64,000 nucleotides of DNA. It comes from JAAFHN01 sp031421855 (lineage in GTDB: Bacteria > Pseudomonadota > Gammaproteobacteria > Burkholderiales > Burkholderiaceae_C). Both the position numbers and the translations under genes were made by a program. The stretch spans positions 1 to 64,000 of the forward strand of contig JANOPN010000198.1 of the NCBI GenBank assembly GCA_031421855.1, given 5' to 3'. Numbering within the stretch: position 1 is the first letter of the stretch; each line of letters begins with the position of its first letter. Below are positions 58,423 through 64,000 of this stretch, one piece after another. Below the pieces are notes generated by a model, which worked only from the letters and a program-made list of their open reading frames with translations, had not been told where the DNA came from and made no database searches.

Positions 58423-59568
58423 CTAGGCCGCGAGTTGCATCAAAAATTCATCGGCGCGGCAAATCTCGATGGTGTCTAGAAAGTGGCTGTTGCGCAGGTC
58501 GCGCAACACGTGGGTCGCGCGTGCATCGGGGAACTGTTGCGCGAATCGCCGCAGAGCTTTGCTGGGCTTGGGGTCGCTGAGCTTGCACTCGATCAAGTGC
58601 GTGAGTGCGCGACCGTTACTGAGCACAAAGTCAACTTCCGCCTCGTCTTTGGTGCGCACGTAGTGCAAACCACTCGATTGACCCAAGACATCTTGCTCCC
58701 AATCAACGTGTTTTAGCAGCGAGGTGGCGACCAAGTTCTCAAACCGCACGCCCTCGTCGCCGTCAACAAGCCCCGTGTCGAAAAAGTAAGCCTTAGGCAT
58801 TTGAAGGGTGGCGCGCGCGATGTTTTGACCCCAAGGCCGCACCAAAAAAACGATGTACAGGGCTTCCAAAATCTCCAAATACCGCTTGAGTGTCGTGGGC
58901 GACAACTGCAAGTCGCGGGCAATGCTGGCCAGCGACAAAGGCGAGCCGACTCGCTTGCGCAAGAGCTCAACAAACAAACGAATCGCGCCCAACTCGTGGA
59001 CGCGAGAAAACTCCAGCACATCGTTGCGAATCAAACCATCAAAGTACTGCCTGCGCCAACGATCCGCCTGGGCGGCGCTGTCGGCCAAACACGGCTCAGG
59101 AAAGCCGCCGCGCTCCAATAAATGCGTAAGCGCTCGGTCGGGCGTGGCTGCAAGCGCCGTGCCTGAATGTTGCTCACACCACTCGCGCACCGAAATGGGG
59201 TGCAGCCGCAGCGCAAAAAAACGCCCAGCCAATGACTCACCGCTTTGGCGAAAGGTGTCTAAGCGCGCACTGCCGGTGACCAAAATTTGCTGCCCTGCTG
59301 GTCTGCCGTCCACGACCCCCTTGAGCCAAGCCTTCCAGTCAGGCATTTTGTGGATTTCATCAAACACAACCAGCGGCGCGCGGGCGCTCCAGAGCTGGTT
59401 GACGATCAAGCCACGGTCTGCCGAGACGTCGTAGTTGAGGTATTGCCCGCCTCGCTCGCTCACCAAGTCATGGCTCATGGTGGTTTTACCGACTTGGCGT
59501 GGGCCGACAAGAAAAACCATTTTCTTGGCAAGATCGGCCTTCACGCGGGCGTCTAGGTAGCGTTTCAT
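58423..59568 (-). CDS. AAA_14/DUF4143 ATPase
   Basis: A 381-aa protein with an N-terminal AAA_14 domain: Walker A VGPRQVGKTTMSHD near residue 24, Walker B PLVVFDEIHKMPDW, sensor ITGSARLDTFRQSG. The C-terminal half is DUF4143 with a nuclease-like LSNGRALTHLIECKLSD (Glu-x-Lys) motif. Members are widespread, often present as multiple lineage-specific copies, and their function is unknown; some resemble selfish or defence-type genes. A striking palindrome array lies immediately upstream. Codon use looks similar to neighbours. Confidence 0.9.
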   Translation of the reverse strand: MKRYLDARVKADLAKKMVFLVGPRQVGKTTMSHDLVSERGGQYLNYDVSADRGLIVNQLWSARAPLVVFDEIHKMPDWKAWLKGVVDGRPAGQQILVTGSARLDTFRQSGESLAGRFFALRLHPISVREWCEQHSGTALAATPDRALTHLLERGGFPEPCLADSAAQADRWRRQYFDGLIRNDVLEFSRVHELGAIRLFVELLRKRVGSPLSLASIARDLQLSPTTLKRYLEILEALYIVFLVRPWGQNIARATLQMPKAYFFDTGLVDGDEGVRFENLVATSLLKHVDWEQDVLGQSSGLHYVRTKDEAEVDFVLSNGRALTHLIECKLSDPKPSKALRRFAQQFPDARATHVLRDLRNSHFLDTIEICRADEFLMQLAA

Positions 59569-59597
59569 GGGGAAATTTTACGACTTTTTGCCATGAT

Positions 59598-59645
59598 ATT
59601 GGATAAAAGTCGCGACTTTTATCCAATTCACTGGATAAAAGTCGC
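59598..59645. promoter_or_regulatory. 30-bp perfect palindrome plus third half-site upstream of the ATPase gene
   Basis: Half-site ATTGGATAAAAGTCG occurs twice as a perfect inverted repeat (59598-59627), and GGATAAAAGTCGC recurs in direct orientation at 59633-59645. It starts 30 bp before the ATPase start and ends 51 bp before the divergent thioesterase start. It may be a dimeric operator or a leader hairpin for either gene. Confidence 0.75.
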
Positions 59646-59696
59646 ATATTGAGGCTCGTGCCACGCTAAACAACGACTGTCAACGACAATCACCGC

Positions 59697-60179
59697 ATGC
59701 ACAAAAATGACCCCACTGCCGTCGTGTTCGAACCCGAATTCATCGATGGTGTGCGCGACATTTGGCACAACAAAATTGTGTTCAACCGCACCTTGGGCTT
59801 GGAAGTGATCACGATAGAACCCATGCGTGTCACCGCTCAAATCGCAATGCGGCCCGAGTTGGTCGGCCACTACGCTCACAACCGCATCCACGGCGGCGTC
59901 ATCAGCGCGGGGCTTGACGCAATGGGCGGCTTGGCGGTGATGGCTGCAATCGGTGCGCGGCACATGGACGAATCGGTCGCCAAGCGATTGGATCGGTTCA
60001 AGTATCTGGGCACGATTGACCTTCGCATCGACTATTTGCGCCCTGGCATCGGTGAGGTGTTCCGCTTGACGGGCGAAGTGCTGCGCTTGGGGTCGCGGGT
60101 GGCCAACACCCGCATGGCGTTTTTGGGCGACGACGGCAAACTGTTGTCGACCGGAAGTGCCGCGTACATCGTGAGCTGA
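59697..60179 (+). CDS. Hotdog-fold thioesterase (PaaI/YigI-like)
   Basis: A 160-aa single hotdog domain. The helix motif NRIHGGVISAGLDAMGGLAV carries the conserved HGG and acidic residue of PaaI-type acyl-CoA thioesterases; TIDLRIDYLRPG and VANTRMAFLGDDGKLLSTG complete the beta sheet. It probably releases acids from acyl-CoA; the substrate is unknown. Start ATG 59697. It is divergent from the ATPase gene and convergent with the TPR-protein gene (7-bp gap). Confidence 0.88.
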   Translation: MHKNDPTAVVFEPEFIDGVRDIWHNKIVFNRTLGLEVITIEPMRVTAQIAMRPELVGHYAHNRIHGGVISAGLDAMGGLAVMAAIGARHMDESVAKRLDRFKYLGTIDLRIDYLRPGIGEVFRLTGEVLRLGSRVANTRMAFLGDDGKLLSTGSAAYIVS

Positions 60180-60186
60180 ATTCGCC

Positions 60187-61416
60187 TCACGCATGGATCG
60201 GCATTCGGGCATGCGCCAGTGTCTGTGTGAGCACGTCGCGCTGGGCGTGGCTTCCGCCAAAGGCTGCGGCTTGCTCAATGACGGGCTCAAGCAAGGCAAC
60301 CACAGCCGCAAAATCTCGCTTGGCAAACGCTCGCACGCTCAAACACGCGGCGTGCCCGATTTGACTCAAAAAGTGCTGGTTGTCGTGGCTTGGGTCGGCC
60401 AAAGCGGCTCGCTGTGCTGACAACAGTGCCTCAGCATGCGCATCGCGACCGGTCATGGCGAACGCCATCATCGCGTGAAGATCATTGAACGCATAGCTGC
60501 TGATGGTGGCGTGGCGCTCCCAGGCTTTGGCAAGCGGCTCCCACCGAGAGTCGACATCGACGGCGCGAAGGTGCAGCCGCCACAGCATTGAGCTGGCATC
60601 AAGCAAATTGAGGGCAAGGGACTCGTCAGCAGGTGCCAATTGATCGTCGTATCGGGCTAAAACCTCGTCAATGCGGCCGTTCGCCAGATGAAACAACGCC
60701 CAGTGCCAATGGTTGTGCACCCGAAAGAAGCTGTCGTCGTGCCACTGGGTTGACTGCGCGAACCACTGCTCACCGTCACGCGGGCGACGCTGCATCTCCA
60801 TCACATGCGCAACCGCGTGCCAGGCCCAGCCGTCGCGCGGCTCCAACGCCGCAGCGCGCCTGCCCAAGGCCTCGGCTTGTGCGTAGTCGCCGTTTTCCTC
60901 GCAACCAAAAGCATGCATGGCCAAAACGCCGTGGAAGCCTCGCATGTCAGCATCCCACGCCGGCACGGCCTGTTTGATGCGATCCAGCAGCCGGCCTGGG
61001 TTACCGGTGAAGAAGTCAATCTGGTGCCCCACTTGCAAGGCCAGTGCATCAAGCGGTGACGCGAGGTTGATGGCCAATACGCTGTCGCTTGCCTTGAACC
61101 AGTGTCCGCTGGCTAACTCATGCGCAGCGCGCCAGTGCGACTGCTCGCCGCACGACAAACGCAAACCATGGGCTACATCGAGCAGCTTGTGCGCCTGGGC
61201 TGACGCATGGGGCTCTGTGCCCAACAAATGCAACCACGCCATGAGCACATGCGGCATGCCCCAGTGTGGATCGAGCGCGGCGGCCTCAAGCGCACTGGCC
61301 ATGGGGTCGCCGCCGTAACGCAGCAGCTGCGCGCAGGCTGAGTCAAAACTGGCTTGTGCGGCAGAGTTCAAATCAGTAACTGACGCGATGCGCGTGTACG
61401 CAGGCAATGGCTTCAT
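60187..61416 (-). CDS. TPR-repeat protein of the TTC38 type
   Basis: A 409-aa all-helical cytosolic protein with repeated TPR-like pairs: MASALEAAALDPHWGMPHVLMAW, HGVLAMHAFGCEENGDYAQAE split over helices, and ALEPRDGWAWHAVAHVMEMQ. The pattern HxWHxALFHLANG matches TTC38-type proteins. Function unknown in bacteria. ATG 61416 lies inside the preceding fadJ-like gene (44-bp overlap), so translation may be coupled, but a later start after 61372 is possible. Confidence 0.82.
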   Translation of the reverse strand: MKPLPAYTRIASVTDLNSAAQASFDSACAQLLRYGGDPMASALEAAALDPHWGMPHVLMAWLHLLGTEPHASAQAHKLLDVAHGLRLSCGEQSHWRAAHELASGHWFKASDSVLAINLASPLDALALQVGHQIDFFTGNPGRLLDRIKQAVPAWDADMRGFHGVLAMHAFGCEENGDYAQAEALGRRAAALEPRDGWAWHAVAHVMEMQRRPRDGEQWFAQSTQWHDDSFFRVHNHWHWALFHLANGRIDEVLARYDDQLAPADESLALNLLDASSMLWRLHLRAVDVDSRWEPLAKAWERHATISSYAFNDLHAMMAFAMTGRDAHAEALLSAQRAALADPSHDNQHFLSQIGHAACLSVRAFAKRDFAAVVALLEPVIEQAAAFGGSHAQRDVLTQTLAHARMPIHA

Positions 61417-63559
61417 CGCTCAACGCGAAACCAGCGCCGTGGTCGCGGGCCAGCTGGGCAGCTCGCGCGGCAAACACGGGCACACCCATTCCATAGACAA
61501 ATTGCAGCGCACCGCCCGTCCATGCCGGAAAGCCAATGCCAAAAATGCTACCGATGTTGGCGTCGTGTACCGTGGTGAGCACGCCTTCGTGAAGACATCG
61601 GATGGCCTCAACGGCTTGCCGATACAAGATGCGGTCTTTGAGCTCAGCAAACGCGGCTGGGGCCTCAAAACCGGTTTTGGCAGGAAAGGCCTGCTTCAGA
61701 CCGCTCCACAGCCGCTTTTTACCGCCCTCTGGGTATTCATAAAAGCCGCCGCCCGCGGCACGCCCGCCGCGACCCAACTCGTTGACCATGCGCGCGACCA
61801 GCAGCTCGCCCGGTGTGTCCACATAGGTTTGCCCTTGCTCCGCCAGGTCAGCACGGGCTTGCGCGCGCACATGCATGCTGAGCGTGAGCGATGTTTCATC
61901 CAGTACCGCCAAACCGCCAACCGGCATGCCGGCCTGTACGCATGCGTTTTCAATGATCTCTGCGGGCACTCCCTCGCCCAGCATCGCCACGGCTTCCATC
62001 ACAAATGTACCAAACGTGCGACTGGTGAAAAACCCGCGCGAGTCGTTGACGACGATTGGCAGCTTGCCCAATGCCAGCACATAGTCGTACGCTCGGGCTA
62101 GGGTTTCATCGTCAGTTTCGCGCCCGCGAATGATCTCGACCAGTTTCATTTTGTCCACTGGGCTGAAGAAGTGAATCCCCACAAACTTGGCCGCATGTGC
62201 ACTGGCCTGGGCCAAACCACTGATGGGCAAGGTGCTGGTGTTGCTTGCGAAAAATCCGCCCGGTGCGAGCATGGGCTCGGCATCGGCGGTGACCTGCGCT
62301 TTCAGCGCGCGGTTTTCAAAAACTGCCTCAATGATCAAGTCGCAACCTGCTAAGTCGGCTGCATCCGCCGTCGGTTTGATTCGCGCCAACAAGGTTTGCT
62401 GCTCACCCACGGTCATGCGCCCTTTGGACACGCGCGGCGTGGTCAGCTTTTCGCTGTAGGCCTTGCCCGCTTGGGCTTTCTCAAGGCTGGTGTCTTTGAG
62501 CACGGTTTCAATGCCGCGCGAGGCTTGTGCGTAGGCAATGCCCGCGCCCATCATGCCAGCCCCCAACAGCCCCACCTTTTGCGGTTTGTATCGCGGCACG
62601 CCCTTGGGTCTGGACGCGCCACTTTTGACCGCGTTGAGGTTGAAGAAGAAGGTGTTGATCATGGCGCGCGCATTCGAACCCGTCATGAGTTTGGCCAAAT
62701 AGCGGCTTTCGATTCGCAGCGCTGTTTCCACATCAACGCTCGCCCCTTCGATCATGCAAGCCATGATCGCCTCGGGTGCGGGCATCAACCCCCAGGTGCG
62801 TTTGCGCAGCATGGCCGGGGCAACGGCTAAGCCCATGGCGATGCTGGGGCTGGTCGGTTTGCCGCCGGGTATGCGGTATTCGCGCGCTTCCCACGGGTGG
62901 GTGGCTGCTTGCGGGTTGGCTTGATTGGCCTCAAGCCAGACCAAGGCCTGGTTTGTCAAGGCCTGCGCGTCGGCAGCCAAGGCATGAATCAGCCCCAAGT
63001 CAAGTGCCTGCTTCGGGCCAAACAACTTGCCCTCCATCAAATACGGCTGAGCGGCCAAGATGCCCAAGGCCCGAGTCATTTTGGTCACGCCGCTCGCGCC
63101 CGGCAGCAGACCAAGGCCCACCTCGGGTAGCCCAAGCTGGATTTTGGAGTCGTCGACCGCTATTCGGTGGTGCCCGATCAAGGCGACCTCCCAGCCGCCA
63201 CCCAATGCTGTGCCATTGATGCAGCTCACCACTGGCTTGCCCAAGGTCTCTATGCGGCGCATGTTGCGTTTGAGCAGCTCAATCTCTTGGTATGCCCTTG
63301 GCGCATCGCTCTCTGTCATGCGCATCACGCCTTTGAGGTCAGCACCTGCAAAAAACGTCGACTTAGCCGAGGTCAGCAAAAAGCCGCAAACGCCCAGTGC
63401 GCTATCTGCTGCGTCATCGGCCATTTGTTGCGACAAAGTCGACATGTCAGCCTGCCAGTCAACGCACATGGTGTTCACGCTTGACTCGGGCTCATCAAAC
63501 GTCACCACCCCCACAACACCAAAAGGGTGGGCAACGCGTTCGTATCGAATGGTTTTCAT
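61373..63559 (-). CDS. Multifunctional enoyl-CoA hydratase/3-hydroxyacyl-CoA dehydrogenase (FadJ/FadB-like)
   Basis: A 728-aa beta-oxidation enzyme with the FadB/FadJ order. The N-terminal crotonase domain has CINGTALGGGWEVALIGHH and LPEVGLGLLPGASG with the catalytic Glu. The NAD domain has GLLGAGMMGAGIAYAQA near residue 330, followed by FVGIHFFSPVDKMKLVEI with the catalytic His and a C-terminal helical domain. The thiolase gene upstream is its likely partner. This is the second multifunctional enzyme in the window, with the domain order reversed relative to the 23-kb enzyme. Confidence 0.93.
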   Translation of the reverse strand: MKTIRYERVAHPFGVVGVVTFDEPESSVNTMCVDWQADMSTLSQQMADDAADSALGVCGFLLTSAKSTFFAGADLKGVMRMTESDAPRAYQEIELLKRNMRRIETLGKPVVSCINGTALGGGWEVALIGHHRIAVDDSKIQLGLPEVGLGLLPGASGVTKMTRALGILAAQPYLMEGKLFGPKQALDLGLIHALAADAQALTNQALVWLEANQANPQAATHPWEAREYRIPGGKPTSPSIAMGLAVAPAMLRKRTWGLMPAPEAIMACMIEGASVDVETALRIESRYLAKLMTGSNARAMINTFFFNLNAVKSGASRPKGVPRYKPQKVGLLGAGMMGAGIAYAQASRGIETVLKDTSLEKAQAGKAYSEKLTTPRVSKGRMTVGEQQTLLARIKPTADAADLAGCDLIIEAVFENRALKAQVTADAEPMLAPGGFFASNTSTLPISGLAQASAHAAKFVGIHFFSPVDKMKLVEIIRGRETDDETLARAYDYVLALGKLPIVVNDSRGFFTSRTFGTFVMEAVAMLGEGVPAEIIENACVQAGMPVGGLAVLDETSLTLSMHVRAQARADLAEQGQTYVDTPGELLVARMVNELGRGGRAAGGGFYEYPEGGKKRLWSGLKQAFPAKTGFEAPAAFAELKDRILYRQAVEAIRCLHEGVLTTVHDANIGSIFGIGFPAWTGGALQFVYGMGVPVFAARAAQLARDHGAGFALSDEAIACVHAHRVSY

Positions 63560-63591
63560 GATTTGATTTGACTGAAAATACTATTATTTAT

Positions 63592-63632
63592 GTAGCAACA
63601 AAGTGAATAGATATCGAGACCAAGTGCCAAAA
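63592..63632 (+). repeat. Dispersed intergenic repeat, copy 14
   Basis: TAGCAACAAAGTGAATAGAT then ATCGAGACCAAGTGCCAAAAA. Lies between the thiolase stop and fadJ start, opposite in orientation to both. Confidence 0.87.
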
Positions 63633-63672
63633 ACACCCAATATTTCACTCATTTGCCCGTTTTTGGCTCTTT

Positions 63673-64000
63673 TTAGACCCGTTCAACGATGGTCGCGATT
63701 CCCATGCCGCCGCCGACACACAGCGTTGCCAGGCCATATCGCAGCTGGCGGCGGTGCAACTCGTCGATTAGGGTGCCCAAAATCATCGCGCCAGTCGCGC
63801 CCAGCGGGTGACCCATGGCGATGGCACCGCCGTTGACGTTGACCTTGTCATGCGGCACACCCAGCTCTTGCATGAAACGCATCGGAACCGCCGCAAAGGC
63901 CTCGTTCACCTCAAACAAATCAATTTGGTCGATGCTCAAACCCGCCTTGGCCAGCGCCTTTCGCGCAGCGGGCATGGGGCCAGTGAGCATGATGGTTGGG
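63673..64000 (-). CDS. Acetyl-CoA acyltransferase (thiolase), C-terminal part, truncated by window end
   Basis: About 109 C-terminal codons are visible and the frame is open to the window edge on the 5' side. It includes LFEVNEAFAAVPMRF, NVNGGAIAMGHPLGATGAM with the catalytic His and CVGGGMGIATIVER with the second catalytic Cys. The N-terminal nucleophile Cys lies outside. It is co-directional with and upstream of the fadJ-like gene, with a 113-bp gap that contains repeat copy 14. Confidence 0.93.
   Translation of the reverse strand, partial: PTIMLTGPMPAARKALAKAGLSIDQIDLFEVNEAFAAVPMRFMQELGVPHDKVNVNGGAIAMGHPLGATGAMILGTLIDELHRRQLRYGLATLCVGGGMGIATIVERV

Noticed and set aside
57200..58426. 408-codon plus-strand open frame opposite atuA
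   Set aside because: Antisense to an intact AtuA-family gene and without domain features.
6850..63632. Repeat family considered as a CRISPR array
   Set aside because: Copies are thousands of bases apart, in both orientations and diverged; no spacers or cas genes.
1..64000. tRNA, rRNA or prophage genes
   Set aside because: No cloverleaf-like segments, rRNA signatures, integrase or phage structural genes were noticed, although a tool-based scan was not possible.

Overview
The window is a GC-rich stretch of a Gram-negative chromosome with the gene content and order of a betaproteobacterium, most likely Burkholderiales and perhaps close to Comamonadaceae. Reasons: a compact dcw cluster (murF-mraY-murD-ftsW-murG-murC-ddl-ftsQ-ftsA-ftsZ) followed directly by lpxC, many ATGA/GTGA stop-start overlaps, and abundant acyl-CoA metabolism genes. 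The family assignment is an inference; no rRNA or other taxonomic marker lies in the window.

Layout. 1-12.4 kb: peptidoglycan precursor synthesis and divisome genes, then lpxC and an uncharacterised membrane-anchored protein. 14.2-19.6 kb (minus strand): ruvC, a plsC-cdsA phospholipid pair, a lipoprotein alpha/beta-hydrolase and a DegS-like protease. 20-29.9 kb (plus strand): a TetR regulator and a fatty-acid-type oxidation cluster (acyl-CoA dehydrogenase, FadB/FadN-like fusion, thiolase, thioesterase, SDR, HCCA-isomerase-like protein, enoyl-CoA hydratase). 29.9-48.2 kb: a dense peptidoglycan breakdown and amino-sugar salvage locus. It holds a D-Ala-D-Ala dipeptidase, PBP4-like DacB, a TonB-dependent receptor, an LD-carboxypeptidase, a beta-lactamase-fold serine hydrolase, an AmiD-like amidase, a BadF-type sugar kinase, a DigH-like glycosidase, NagX, an AmpG-like permease, MurQ, NagB-II, NagA and a fused SpmA/SpmB-like membrane protein. 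50.2-58.4 kb: TetR, biotin-dependent acyl-CoA carboxylase (beta and alpha), acyl-CoA dehydrogenase, a histidine phosphatase and AtuA, resembling a branched-chain or acyclic-terpene (liu/atu) pathway. 58.4-64 kb: an AAA/DUF4143 ATPase, a hotdog thioesterase, a TTC38-like TPR protein, FadJ-like protein and the end of a thiolase gene.

Two families of non-coding elements thread through this. (i) A dispersed repeat of about 36-42 bp occurs 14 times, in both orientations, mostly between genes, but twice inside open reading frames of the carboxylase cluster and twice where it appears to supply a ribosome-binding site. (ii) Two copies of a 104-bp MITE-like element have matching terminal inverted repeats and 5-bp target duplications; one insertion duplicated the start codon of the DegS-like gene.

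The most notable functional system is the 30-48 kb locus. Five of its enzymes carry lipoprotein signals with residues that predict outer-membrane sorting, and the inner-membrane and cytosolic genes give a nearly complete route from peptidoglycan to fructose-6-phosphate. It reads as a cell-wall utilisation locus, not only housekeeping recycling. That interpretation is inference from gene content. Family assignments were made by reading the protein sequences; no database search was run.
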